A stretch of 64,000 nucleotides of DNA, taken from positions 1 to 64,000 of the forward strand of contig JAEWYS010000015.1 of NCBI GenBank assembly GCA_023458555.1, in the 5' to 3' direction. The notes below the pieces were generated by a model that saw only the letters and a list, made by a program, of their open reading frames with translations, did no database searches and was not told where the DNA came from. Shown here piece after piece: positions 1-8,326 of the stretch (positions are counted from its first letter, which is position 1; each line of letters begins with the position of its first letter). The translations under genes and the position numbers were made by a program. Source of the stretch: Bacteroidota bacterium. Lineage in GTDB: Bacteria > Bacteroidota > Bacteroidia > Cytophagales > Cytophagaceae.

Positions 1-628
1 GAACACCAACGGAAACGAAGGCAAAGCTCCGTTCCGTAACGATGAGGTAGATATAGAGGAAACGGGCGATGATGATGGGGTATACAATGTAGGTTATATT
101 CTTGAGGGCGAGTGGCTGCAGTACAGTATAGAAGTTCTGGCTTCGGGCGTCTATGATCTGAACCTTCGTATGGCCGCAGAGGGCTCCGGCAAGACCCTTC
201 ATATAGAAATAGACGGGGTGAATGTCACAGGTCCGATTGAGGTTCCCAACACCGGCGGGTGGCAGGTATGGGAGACAGTAACGGTAAGTGATGTAAGCCT
301 TAGTGCCGGCGAGCATGTGATGCGTATTGTATTTGGCTCGAGCTATATGAACCTGAACTATGTAGAGTTTGCCGATGTGGTGACGGGAATAAGCAGGGAA
401 GAAATATCCGGTACGCAGATATATCCGGTTCCTTTTACCGATGCCGGATTTACAATAAAGCATTTAGATTCGTTTACCTATCGTGTTACAGACCTGACTG
501 GTTCGATGCATGAGGAAGGTTCGGGAGCAGGAGAGAAGGTTGTTGGGAAAAATCTGTCTCCCGGAGTATATATGCTTTCTATAGGAAGCCGTCATGGGAT
601 AATCAACAAAAAAGTAATAAAGCACTAA
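1..628 (+). CDS. Secreted CBM6-like protein with T9SS sorting domain (3' part)
   Basis: The open frame enters from the left edge (first complete codon at base 2), so the catalytic or N-terminal part is missing. The visible start (YNVGYILEGEWLQYSIEV) matches the core of a CBM6-type carbohydrate-binding beta-sandwich, in which a Tyr/Trp face binds sugar. The last ~75 residues begin with IYPVPF and end in LSPGVYMLSI...KKVIKH, a type A T9SS C-terminal sorting domain that directs export across the outer membrane and is then removed. The protein is therefore probably a secreted or surface-attached glycan-active enzyme. Which enzyme cannot be said without the upstream part. Confidence 0.82.
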   Translation, partial: NTNGNEGKAPFRNDEVDIEETGDDDGVYNVGYILEGEWLQYSIEVLASGVYDLNLRMAAEGSGKTLHIEIDGVNVTGPIEVPNTGGWQVWETVTVSDVSLSAGEHVMRIVFGSSYMNLNYVEFADVVTGISREEISGTQIYPVPFTDAGFTIKHLDSFTYRVTDLTGSMHEEGSGAGEKVVGKNLSPGVYMLSIGSRHGIINKKVIKH

Positions 629-788
629 TTGGTTTAAGTAGTCGAAAGCGATTAGTTTATTGCCGGTCAATGGGGTTCCGTTGACCGGATTAGCTGGAAG
701 TTGGAATTTTTATGTTTAGTTAAATACGTTGAAAATTGTTCAAACATTTAAAATGCGGGAGATAGTAAAAATAGCTTAAATAGTATTG

Positions 789-824
789 AAACTCCGTGGC
801 AATTGTTGTTACGGAGTTTTTTAT
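789..824 (+). terminator. Rho-independent terminator
   Basis: The stem AAACTCCGT (789-797) / ACGGAGTTT (811-819) is followed by a T-rich run. It probably ends the transcript of the secreted protein at 1-628. Confidence 0.65.
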
Positions 825-860
825 TGCAAAGTAAAAATCAGAAAGGAAATAAAAGGCAAA

Positions 861-886
861 AAAAGGATCGGATTTCTGATCCTTTT
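861..886. terminator. Bidirectional terminator hairpin
   Basis: The 9-bp stem AAAAGGATC (861-869) / GATCCTTTT (878-886) has A- and T-runs at its two ends. It can stop transcripts from both the left-hand gene and the leftward monooxygenase operon that ends at 988. Confidence 0.65.
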
Positions 887-987
887 AAGTACCCGCAACA
901 GGTCAGTAGTTGAACCAAATTTATTGAGAATCTAAAACTTATTTATATTATTAGATATGTATTTCAGTTAGTTAATTGGGAAAGTGA

Positions 988-2172
988 TCATCTTAAGAAC
1001 TTATTAGAATAAGTCCAACCATAAATCCAGTCAAGTTGTTGAATTTGTTTGCCAATAAAGAAGCCAATTAAGCGGTCACGGAACCATGCTGCTATTGGAT
1101 TCGTTTTTGTTTTTGTATTACCTACTTTTCTGGCGCTTTTTATTACTTTTTCTACTCTGGGCTGACGCTCGGATTGAAAAATCTGAAACGCAGTTTCATG
1201 GTCTTTATGTAATTTTAATAACTCTGCAATGACAACCGTGTCTTCTAATGCCAACGATGCCCCCTGCCCAATATGTGGAGAAATACCATGTGCAGCATCT
1301 CCGATAAGACAAACTCTGCCTTTATACCAATGCGAAAGCTTGGGCACGTCATAAATAGGATATGCAATAATCTCGTGACTGTTTCTGATTATTTTGGAGA
1401 ATAAAGGATCATCGTTCTTATGAACGTTTGCTAAATGGCCCTGAATTTCAGTTTTTAATGTTTTCTCTATTTCGTGTGGTTTTGGCTGTTGCTCTCTGAA
1501 ATAGTTGTTAAACCACCAAACTTCACCATTATTAGAAACCGAATAAGCAAAAAATCCTCTTTCTCCAAATGTCATTCTTATTGAATCAAGCGGTTTTGAA
1601 AGTTCGGGAATCTTTGCATAACCACCGGTAGAGATGAGTTTTGTATATTGAATTGCGGAGACCTCCGGAAATAATTGGTTTCTAACCTCAGAAAACATTC
1701 CATCACAGCCAATCATTATATCAGCAGCGGCTGTAGTTCCATCAGCAAAGTATGCAGTTACCTGCTCATTTGTTTCATGATACCTGACAAATTTTTTATC
1801 GTACCATATTTTTATACCGGCGACCTCTGCCGCTATCCTTGCATATTTATTGAGGGTTGCTCTTTTTAGCTGAAATGTTTCTACGCCATATTGCTGCTTC
1901 TGGTAAGCTGTGTCCAGTTCTGCTATTTGCTTTCCTTTGGAATTGAAAAACTTCATTGAGCCAGGTGTATAATCTTCTTTGAGCATCCTCAAATCAACAA
2001 ATTCTTTCAATACATTCAGTCCATTAGGTGTAAACCCCAAAAAGGCTCCCTCTTTTGTATTCTCTTCTGATCTCGACTCGAATATTTCAGACACAAACCC
2101 TATTTTTTTCAGTTGTAAAGCCAGTATGGGCCCTGCCACACCTGCACCTATTATAATTGCTTTTTTATTCAT
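988..2172 (-). CDS. FAD-dependent monooxygenase (PheA/TetX/UbiH-like)
   Basis: A 394-residue class A flavoprotein monooxygenase. A Rossmann FAD motif GAGVAG lies at residues 9-14, an acidic residue for the ADP ribose follows near residue 31, a central DG motif (GCDGMFSEVR) near 155-165, and the second FAD motif (GDAAHGISPHIGQG) near 290. Proteins of this family use NAD(P)H and O2 to hydroxylate aromatic or polycyclic compounds; members include TetX, which inactivates tetracycline. The substrate is not readable from sequence. The ATG overlaps the end of the upstream membrane-protein gene by 8 nt, so the two are co-transcribed. The AraC-type gene on the other side of the divergent intergenic region is the likely regulator. 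Confidence 0.85.
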   Translation of the reverse strand: MNKKAIIIGAGVAGPILALQLKKIGFVSEIFESRSEENTKEGAFLGFTPNGLNVLKEFVDLRMLKEDYTPGSMKFFNSKGKQIAELDTAYQKQQYGVETFQLKRATLNKYARIAAEVAGIKIWYDKKFVRYHETNEQVTAYFADGTTAAADIMIGCDGMFSEVRNQLFPEVSAIQYTKLISTGGYAKIPELSKPLDSIRMTFGERGFFAYSVSNNGEVWWFNNYFREQQPKPHEIEKTLKTEIQGHLANVHKNDDPLFSKIIRNSHEIIAYPIYDVPKLSHWYKGRVCLIGDAAHGISPHIGQGASLALEDTVVIAELLKLHKDHETAFQIFQSERQPRVEKVIKSARKVGNTKTKTNPIAAWFRDRLIGFFIGKQIQQLDWIYGWTYSNKFLR

Positions 2173-2692
2173 TGTTTTTCTCTTTTATTTTTAATCCGGG
2201 TATTAGTAAGAAGTTTAGTGCAAAAAATATCGCCACTCTTACATAATTTAAATTACGCCATTGTGCTGCTTTTTCTTGTAAGAGTACATCAACGGTATCG
2301 CTATATGGTAATCGCTGAAATTCCATGATAGTTGGTGCAAAATACAGTAATGTCCATACCCTAACTGCTATATGCCCGACAAGAACCAGTAAAATTAAAT
2401 TTCTGCGTTTCCTTATCTTCCAGTTAAAGACTAAAGCTGTAATAAATATTAATTCATGTATCCCATGTGTTACTATCCAGAACACTTTAAAATCCAGGCC
2501 ATAGGGTTTTTGAAAAAAGATTAATGAAGAAGGCGGAGCTGCTGTCCACGCAGGAACCATTAGAGCAGTTTCCCATACCTGTGCTCCATTCATTATAAAG
2601 TAAGCACAGATTGCATAGAATAGCCATTTGGTAGCTTTCGAGTATTGGTATGTATTGTCCATGATTAAAGATTTATTGATATTACTGCCCAT
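2165..2692 (-). CDS. Four-helix membrane protein of unknown function
   Basis: A 175-residue protein with about four hydrophobic segments (roughly residues 22-45, 70-90, 98-120 and 150-168) and a short charged C-terminus. I do not recognise the family with confidence. The layout and the conserved-looking R-x-W...FxPTIxEF stretch recall DUF1772/anthrone-oxygenase-like small membrane proteins, but this is weak. It is translationally coupled to the downstream FAD monooxygenase (8-nt overlap), which suggests a shared job, for example handling of a hydrophobic substrate. An alternative start is an ATG ten codons later at 2662. Confidence 0.6.
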   Translation of the reverse strand: MGSNINKSLIMDNTYQYSKATKWLFYAICAYFIMNGAQVWETALMVPAWTAAPPSSLIFFQKPYGLDFKVFWIVTHGIHELIFITALVFNWKIRKRRNLILLVLVGHIAVRVWTLLYFAPTIMEFQRLPYSDTVDVLLQEKAAQWRNLNYVRVAIFFALNFLLIPGLKIKEKNNE

Positions 2693-2739
2693 ATTCTTAA
2701 TGTTCGTTTTGGGTAGTCATTAGGCTATGGAATTTTTTC

Positions 2740-2786
2740 TAACTTTGATTTTGTTTAATCTTTGCATAACCTCCGATACAAAATTA
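2740..2786. promoter_or_regulatory. Candidate divergent -7 promoter elements
   Basis: Two matches to the Bacteroidota -7 motif TAnnTTTG lie in the region between the divergent monooxygenase operon and the AraC gene: TAACTTTG at 2740-2747 facing right and TAATTTTG (complement of 2779-2786) facing left. Neither has a -33 TTTG at the expected ~20-nt spacing, so both are tentative and would fit activator-dependent promoters. Confidence 0.28.
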
Positions 2787-2845
2787 TCTCATTATCAAAA
2801 GAGGAGCTTGCAAAAAAAGGAGTTAAACTAGTAAATTAGGGAGCA

Positions 2846-3820
2846 ATGGGATTTGAATTAGGAAATGATAAAAAGGCCTTTAAAATGGCCTTTGATGAAA
2901 ATGGCTTTAGCAATCACGGTTTTAAAGAAGATGCCTTTACAATAAACATCCCTTTTGGACAATTGACAGCCAAACAATGGTTTTTTGATGGTATCAAGAT
3001 TCTATATTCCGAAACTTATCTTGATAAACCAGCCGAACTGGATTGGAAGGGTGATATGGAATTAGTAACCATGCATTTTAATTTACAGGGAAGAACTTCA
3101 ATAAAACAAGATGGAATGAGCAATTCCTTTGAGTTGAATGGGAATCAGCATAATTTATTTTATGGCACCAACGCTGAGGGTAAAATGAAGTTTGATGAGT
3201 TACAAATGAAATCATTTATGATTCAATTTACAAAAGATTCTTTTTTGTCGATATCCAAAGATGGGAATGAATCTCTTAAACAGTTTGCGAATAAAATAAT
3301 TTCAGGAACTCCGGTAGCTTTTTCCAATTTTAATCTAAATATCGATCTGCCTTTACAAACCTGCATTAATTCGATTTTGAATTGTGATTATTCGAATGGG
3401 TTAAAGAGATTATTTCTTCTTTCGAAAACGATTGAACTGCTTGTTTTGCAAGCAGAATCATTTAATAACTTTCAAAATTCAGAATCTGCCTACATAAAAT
3501 CTGATTACGACAAAGAGCGAATCGTATTTGCCCGTGATTATTTAGTTAAAAATATTGAGTCACCACCTACGCTGGTGGAATTGGCAAAAATAGCAGGGAT
3601 AAATGAATACAAACTGAAACGGGGGTTTAAAGAAATGTTTGATCAAACAGCTTTTTCTTATTTATCTGACTTACGTTTGGATCTTGCAAAAAATGATCTG
3701 CTCGAAGGCAAAAAACTTGCTACTGAAATAGCATTTGAATTAGGCTACTGTTCATTGCAGCATTTCAGTAATGCATTCAAGAAAAAGTTCGGCATTACTC
3801 CAAGTCAGGTGAGACGTTGA
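2846..3820 (+). CDS. AraC/XylS-family transcription regulator
   Basis: A 324-residue protein with an N-terminal effector region of unknown ligand (about 1-220) and a typical C-terminal AraC double helix-turn-helix from about 230 to the end. The first recognition helix is in LVELAKIAGINEYKLKRGFK and the second in ATEIAFELGYCSLQHFSNAF, closing with the family signature KKFGITPSQVRR. It is divergent from the membrane protein/FAD monooxygenase operon, the usual geometry for a local activator. The start is the first ATG of the frame. Confidence 0.85.
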   Translation: MGFELGNDKKAFKMAFDENGFSNHGFKEDAFTINIPFGQLTAKQWFFDGIKILYSETYLDKPAELDWKGDMELVTMHFNLQGRTSIKQDGMSNSFELNGNQHNLFYGTNAEGKMKFDELQMKSFMIQFTKDSFLSISKDGNESLKQFANKIISGTPVAFSNFNLNIDLPLQTCINSILNCDYSNGLKRLFLLSKTIELLVLQAESFNNFQNSESAYIKSDYDKERIVFARDYLVKNIESPPTLVELAKIAGINEYKLKRGFKEMFDQTAFSYLSDLRLDLAKNDLLEGKKLATEIAFELGYCSLQHFSNAFKKKFGITPSQVRR

Positions 3821-4128
3821 GGTTAAAAAGGATTATTAAATGCAGGAACAGAAAAAATAATTAATTGCCATGATAAAACGGCAAATGATGTGTTGCAAAG
3901 GTTCTAAATGAACTTGAAGAAAATCATCTCTTGACAAAAAGCTTTCCCTAACCTATCGAGTATACACGAGCTGTTGTCAAATCAGCCTGTCGGTAATGAC
4001 ATCTTTAGATCACTCCTAAATTAAAATGGATAGATGGAAACTGAAAATGAATTGAATACTTCAATAAATACTATAGAGCATCACAGTATTCATTTAATTT
4101 AGTGGTTCAATTTCCGTCGAAGTCGAAA
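3821..4128. other. Intergenic stretch with a possible gene remnant
   Basis: No intact coding frame of useful length is present between the AraC gene and the tRNA-Leu terminator. A short stretch around 3876-3994 still reads like part of an HxlR-type regulator and is listed as a putative pseudogene. Confidence 0.5.
3876..3994 (+). pseudogene. Possible remnant of an HxlR-type winged-helix regulator
   Basis: Read with one frame change near 3905, this stretch gives TANDVLQRF followed by LNELEENHLLTKSFP, then a stop, then PIEYTRAVVKS. That order resembles the wing region of HxlR/MarR-like regulators (rmLtkxLkeLEenGLixRxxyp...VEYsLTexGks). Frame breaks and in-frame stops mean it cannot encode a working protein. 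HxlR genes often sit beside oxidoreductases, which fits the neighbouring monooxygenase operon. The match is by eye and short, so it could be chance. Confidence 0.33.
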
Positions 4129-4162
4129 AATAAAGCCCGAAATTGAAATTTCAGGCTTTATT
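4129..4162 (-). terminator. Terminator of tRNA-Leu
   Basis: On the minus strand a long hairpin (AATAAAGCC... / ...GGCTTTATT, arms about 15 nt, one mismatch) followed by a T-run lies 8 nt past the 3' end of the tRNA. Confidence 0.75.
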
Positions 4163-4169
4163 GGATATG

Positions 4170-4253
4170 TACCCAGAGCCGGAGTCGAACCGGCATGTCC
4201 TTGCAGACATTGGTGTTTGAGACCAACGCGTCTACCAATTCCGCCATCTGGGC
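4170..4253 (-). tRNA. tRNA-Leu (anticodon CAA)
   Basis: Read on the minus strand from 4253, the acceptor stem GCCCAGA is followed by T8-G9, a D-arm with GGTAGAC, an anticodon stem TTGGT/ACCAA enclosing the 7-nt loop CTCAAAC (anticodon CAA), a long variable arm typical of leucine tRNAs, and a T-arm containing GGTTCGACTCC. Discriminator A is at 4170 and CCA is not encoded. The length is 84 nt. Confidence 0.95.
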
Positions 4254-4290
4254 ATAGGTTTGAAAACCATTGCAATTTCCTAACGGGATG

Positions 4291-4323
4291 CAAAGCTAGA
4301 ATTTCATTTGAATATATCACAAT
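4291..4323 (-). promoter_or_regulatory. Promoter of tRNA-Leu
   Basis: On the minus strand TAGCTTTG (complement of 4291-4298) matches the Bacteroidota -7 consensus TAnnTTTG exactly. A TTG (complement of 4320-4322) lies 21 nt upstream at the -33 position. The predicted start near 4284 gives a leader of about 30 nt before the tRNA. Confidence 0.6.
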
Positions 4324-4368
4324 AGTTGAACATATTTTTATTAAAATAATTATTGATACATTTGGCTT

Positions 4369-5157
4369 ATGAGTTTGAATCAAAGGACTACAGCGCTTGA
4401 AATACATGATCTGACAGTATCATACAACAGGAAACCGGTTTTGTGGGGAGTTGATCTTAAATTGCCGTCCGGAGTAATTGCAGGAGTTATTGGTCCCAAC
4501 GGAGCCGGAAAATCTACGCTTATCAAGACCATTATGGGACTTATTCCGGCTGCCAGCGGATATATAAAGATCTTTGATCAGACGCTTGACGATGTACGCA
4601 AAAGAGTAAGCTATGTTCCTCAGAGGGAGTCTGTTGATTGGGAATTTCCTGCTTCGGTTATGGATGTTGTGCTGATGGGCCGTTACGGACAGCTCGGATT
4701 GTTTCGCAGGCCCCGCAAAGCGGATAAGGATGCAGCCATGGAATGTCTGGAGAAAGTGGGTATGGAAGCATTTGCCAGACGGCAGATAGCCCGGTTGTCG
4801 GGAGGGCAGCAGCAAAGAGTGTTTTTGGCCAGAGCGCTGGCTCAGAATGCGGATATCTATTTTATGGATGAGCCTTTTGCAGGTGTGGATGCTGCTACAG
4901 AGTCTGCGATTATTAATTTAATAAGAAAGATGACCGAAGCAGGTAAGACGATTATTATTGTTCATCATGACCTGCAGTCTGCCAGTCAGTATTTTGACTG
5001 GGTGATTCTGATCAACATGCGTTTGGTTGCTTCAGGTCCTGTTTCAGAAGTGTTTACTCAGGAGCTTCTTCAAAAGACTTACGGCGGCAAGCTAAATATT
5101 CTGTCAAAGGTCGGAGATCTTTTGGCTAAGCAACAATTTCCGACCCGCGAATCATAA
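4369..5157 (+). CDS. Metal-type ABC transporter ATP-binding protein
   Basis: A 262-residue ABC ATPase with Walker A GPNGAGKST (42-50), Q-loop YVPQR, signature LSGGQQQR (about 143-150), Walker B IYFMDEP (about 163-169) and a switch histidine in IIVHHD. The segment between Q-loop and signature (VDWEFPASVMDVVLMGRYG) is typical of the Mn/Zn/Fe (MntB/ZnuC/SitB) branch that energises uptake of divalent metals through a binding-protein-dependent permease. No permease or binding protein lies beside it: the next gene, 350 bp on, is acnB. The partner must be elsewhere or has been lost. Confidence 0.85.
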   Translation: MSLNQRTTALEIHDLTVSYNRKPVLWGVDLKLPSGVIAGVIGPNGAGKSTLIKTIMGLIPAASGYIKIFDQTLDDVRKRVSYVPQRESVDWEFPASVMDVVLMGRYGQLGLFRRPRKADKDAAMECLEKVGMEAFARRQIARLSGGQQQRVFLARALAQNADIYFMDEPFAGVDAATESAIINLIRKMTEAGKTIIIVHHDLQSASQYFDWVILINMRLVASGPVSEVFTQELLQKTYGGKLNILSKVGDLLAKQQFPTRES

Positions 5158-5510
5158 AGCCGGCAAAAGTTACATTTAGATATTTTTATGTATTCTCTCT
5201 TATATCATATTAAGCATAATTATGTCTTAAATATGATTGGTTTAATTTACTGGTTTTTAGATTTTTAAAATAAAGTGTAAAAGTTACGGGTTGCTGAGGT
5301 ATTTTGAATCATTTTAAATAAGCGATTTCAATGATAGCAGGTACTCATTTGCCGCGATCCCACTTTAAAAATTTCATACTTTTTTTAAATTTGTGGTTCA
5401 TAATATCAATTATGATTTAACATTATAAAATCAATTCTTGCAGGCAAAGAAAGTAGTTGTCCTGACGGTTTGTTTATATATCTGCTTTTAATATTGAAAA
5501 TATTTCTGTT
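5158..5510. other. AT-rich intergenic region upstream of acnB
   Basis: No coding frame or stable hairpin stands out. It presumably holds the acnB promoter; a -7-like TAAATTTG lies at 5386-5393. Confidence 0.5.
5386..5393 (+). promoter_or_regulatory. Candidate -7 element for acnB
   Basis: TAAATTTG fits TAnnTTTG, but no TTTG is found about 20 nt upstream. If used, the leader of acnB would be about 115 nt long. Confidence 0.3.
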
Positions 5511-8282
5511 ATGAACACTTATAAGGATTACATCAAGGAGATCGAAGAACGAAAAGGTCAGGGACTTCACCCGAAACCGATTGATGGTGCTGAATTATTA
5601 AGCGAAATCATTGTGCAAATTAAAGATTTGGGTAACGCTTATCGAGAAGATTCTCTTAAGTTCTTTATTTATAATACGTTGCCTGGAACTACTCCTGCGG
5701 CAGGGGTAAAGGCAAAATTCTTAAAGGAGATCATTCTTGGGGAATCTGTAGTAGAAGAAATTACACCTGCTTTTGCCTTTGAATTATTATCGCACATGAA
5801 GGGTGGTCCTTCTATTGAGGTGCTGCTTGATTTAGCTTTGGGCAATGACTCTGCTATTGCAAAAGAAGCTGCAAAGGTTCTTAAAACTCAGGTTTTCCTT
5901 TACGAGGCAGATACAGACCGTCTGGTGGCGGCATTTAAAAGCGGTAATAAAATAGCTAAAGAGATACTGGAAAGTTACGCAGGGGCTGAATTCTTTACCA
6001 AGCTGCCAGACGTAGCTGAAGAAATCAAGGTAGTGACTTATATTGCCGGTGAGGGAGATATTTCGACTGATTTGCTTTCTCCGGGTAACCAGGCTCACTC
6101 ACGTTCAGACCGTGAGCTTCATGGCAAATGTATGATTTCTACGCAGGCACAAGAGGAAATCAGGGCCCTGCAGGCAAAACATCCTGACAAGAGCGTGATG
6201 CTGATAGCTGAGAAAGGCACCATGGGTGTGGGTTCGTCAAGAATGTCAGGTGTAAACAACGTGGCTCTTTGGACTGGTAAACAGGCAAGCCCGTATGTTC
6301 CATTCGTTAATATTGCTCCGATCGTTGGAGGAACAAATGGTATTTCTCCGATTTTCCTCACAACTGTTGACGTTACCGGTGGTATTGGCATTGACCTCAA
6401 AAACTGGGTAAAAAAGCTGGATTCAAATGGTAATCCTGTCCGCAATGAAAATGGTGAACCAGTTCTCGAGGAAGCATACTCAGTTGCTACAGGTACCGTA
6501 CTTACGATCAACACGAAGAAGAAGAAGCTTTATAATGGTAATCAGGAGCTGATTGACATCTCTAAGGCATTTACTCCTCAGAAAATGGAATTCATCAAGG
6601 CTGGTGGATCATACGCTATCGTATTCGGTAAAAAGTTACAAACATTCGCTGCTAAGACTCTGGGAATTGAAGCTCCTGCTGTATTTGCTCCGTCAAAAGA
6701 GATTTCTCATGAAGGACAGGGGCTTACAGCAGTAGAAAAAATATTCAACAGAAATGCTGTTGGCACCACTCCGGGCAAAGTGTTACATGCCGGGTCGGAT
6801 GTTCGTGTTGAAGTTAACATCGTAGGTTCTCAGGATACGACCGGTCTTATGACGGCTCAGGAACTCGAGGCAATGGCTGCTACAGTTATTTCACCAATCG
6901 TTGACGGTGCCTACCAGTCAGGTTGCCATACAGCTTCAGTATGGGATAAGAAAGCGCAGGCAAACATTCCTAAACTAATGAAGTTTATGAATGACTTTGG
7001 TCTGATTACTGCCCGTGACCCGAAAGGCGTTTATCATTCCATGACGGATGTAATTCACAAGGTGCTTAACGATATTACGGTAGACGACTGGGCGATCATT
7101 ATCGGTGGTGACTCTCATACCAGAATGTCTAAAGGTGTTGCCTTTGGTGCTGACTCAGGAACAGTTGCACTTGCACTTGCTACCGGAGAAGCTTCAATGC
7201 CAATTCCTGAATCAGTGAAGGTAACGTTCAAGGGAGAAATGAAAGGATACATGGATTTCCGTGATGTCGTTCATGCTACCCAGGCGCAAATGCTTCAAAA
7301 GTTTGCAGGAGAGAACGTCTTCCAGGGTAGAGTCATTGAGGTTCACATTGGAACACTGACAGCTGACCAGGCATTTACATTCACTGACTGGACGGCAGAG
7401 ATGAAAGCAAAAGCTTCTATCTGTATTTCTGAAGATGCTACGTTAATTGAATCGCTGGAGATTGCGAAAGGCAGAATCCAGATCATGATTGAAAAGGGTA
7501 TGGATAATAAAAATCAGGTTCTTCAGGGATTGATTGATAAAGCTAATAAGAGAATCGCGGAGATTAAATCAGGTGAAAAACCTGCCTTAAAACCGGATGC
7601 CAATGCTAAATATTACGCTGAAGTGGTTGTTGATCTTGATCAGATTGCAGAGCCAATGATTGCAGACCCTGATGTGAATAACACTGATGTTTCTAAGCGA
7701 TATACGCATGATACGATCAGACCTCTTTCATACTATGGTGGAGAGAAAAAGGTAGATCTTGGATTTATAGGTTCTTGTATGGTGCACAAAGGCGATATGA
7801 AAATTCTTGCTCAAATGCTTAAGAACATAGAAGCGCAAAAGGGTAAAGTTGAATTCAAGGCACCACTTGTAGTTGCGCCTCCTACCTATAATATCGTAGA
7901 TGAACTGAAGGCCGAAGGCGACTGGGAAGTTTTACGAAAGTATTCGGGTTTCGAATTTGATGATAATGCTCCTAAATCTGCAGCGCGTACTGAATATGAC
8001 AACATGTTGTATTTAGAGCGTCCGGGATGTAATCTTTGTATGGGTAATCAGGAAAAAGCTGAAAAAGGAGATACTGTAATGGCAACCTCTACCCGTCTTT
8101 TTCAGGGAAGAGTTGTTGAAGATACGGAAGGTAAAAAAGGAGAGTCGCTACTTTCTTCTACACCTGTTGTAGTGCTTTCTACAGTTCTTGGAAGAACTCC
8201 TACAATCGAAGAATATAAAGCCGCAGTGGAAGGCATTAACCTGACCAAGTTTGCACCTCCGCATAAGCAGTTAATTAATTAA
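5511..8282 (+). CDS. acnB: Aconitate hydratase B (bifunctional with 2-methylisocitrate dehydratase)
   Basis: A 923-residue AcnB-family aconitase, which interconverts citrate and isocitrate in the TCA cycle and in this family often also hydrates 2-methyl-cis-aconitate. The N-terminal HEAT-like helical region starts with YKDYIKEIEERKGQGLHPKPI. The swivel domain and the catalytic core follow, with GGDSHTRMSKG and the three cluster cysteines in GSCMVHKG (about 754) and RPGCNLCMGN (about 839 and 842) that bind the [4Fe-4S] cluster. It is about 60 residues longer than E. coli AcnB (865). It lies 44 nt upstream of a second aconitase of a different family, probably in one operon, and its cytoplasmic function overlaps with that gene. 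Confidence 0.95.
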   Translation: MNTYKDYIKEIEERKGQGLHPKPIDGAELLSEIIVQIKDLGNAYREDSLKFFIYNTLPGTTPAAGVKAKFLKEIILGESVVEEITPAFAFELLSHMKGGPSIEVLLDLALGNDSAIAKEAAKVLKTQVFLYEADTDRLVAAFKSGNKIAKEILESYAGAEFFTKLPDVAEEIKVVTYIAGEGDISTDLLSPGNQAHSRSDRELHGKCMISTQAQEEIRALQAKHPDKSVMLIAEKGTMGVGSSRMSGVNNVALWTGKQASPYVPFVNIAPIVGGTNGISPIFLTTVDVTGGIGIDLKNWVKKLDSNGNPVRNENGEPVLEEAYSVATGTVLTINTKKKKLYNGNQELIDISKAFTPQKMEFIKAGGSYAIVFGKKLQTFAAKTLGIEAPAVFAPSKEISHEGQGLTAVEKIFNRNAVGTTPGKVLHAGSDVRVEVNIVGSQDTTGLMTAQELEAMAATVISPIVDGAYQSGCHTASVWDKKAQANIPKLMKFMNDFGLITARDPKGVYHSMTDVIHKVLNDITVDDWAIIIGGDSHTRMSKGVAFGADSGTVALALATGEASMPIPESVKVTFKGEMKGYMDFRDVVHATQAQMLQKFAGENVFQGRVIEVHIGTLTADQAFTFTDWTAEMKAKASICISEDATLIESLEIAKGRIQIMIEKGMDNKNQVLQGLIDKANKRIAEIKSGEKPALKPDANAKYYAEVVVDLDQIAEPMIADPDVNNTDVSKRYTHDTIRPLSYYGGEKKVDLGFIGSCMVHKGDMKILAQMLKNIEAQKGKVEFKAPLVVAPPTYNIVDELKAEGDWEVLRKYSGFEFDDNAPKSAARTEYDNMLYLERPGCNLCMGNQEKAEKGDTVMATSTRLFQGRVVEDTEGKKGESLLSSTPVVVLSTVLGRTPTIEEYKAAVEGINLTKFAPPHKQLIN

Positions 8283-8326
8283 TCTGGTATAAGTACTAAT
8301 TAGGATAATAATAAGATTAATTGGAT

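Larger units (their letters stand above)
629..987. other. Intergenic stretch with three hairpins, no gene seen
   Basis: No credible coding frame is present. A perfect 8-bp inverted repeat (CCGGTCAA 663-670 / TTGACCGG 681-688) lies just after the upstream gene but lacks a T-run. Two better terminator-like hairpins follow at 789-824 and 861-886 and are listed separately. Confidence 0.6.

Noticed and set aside
988..2172. Tetracycline-inactivating TetX as a specific call
   Set aside because: Motifs are shared by the whole class A flavin monooxygenase family; substrate-site identity cannot be judged by eye.
4099..4407. A 102-codon minus-strand frame spanning the tRNA-Leu
   Set aside because: It runs through the tRNA, its promoter and the terminator, so it is not a protein gene.
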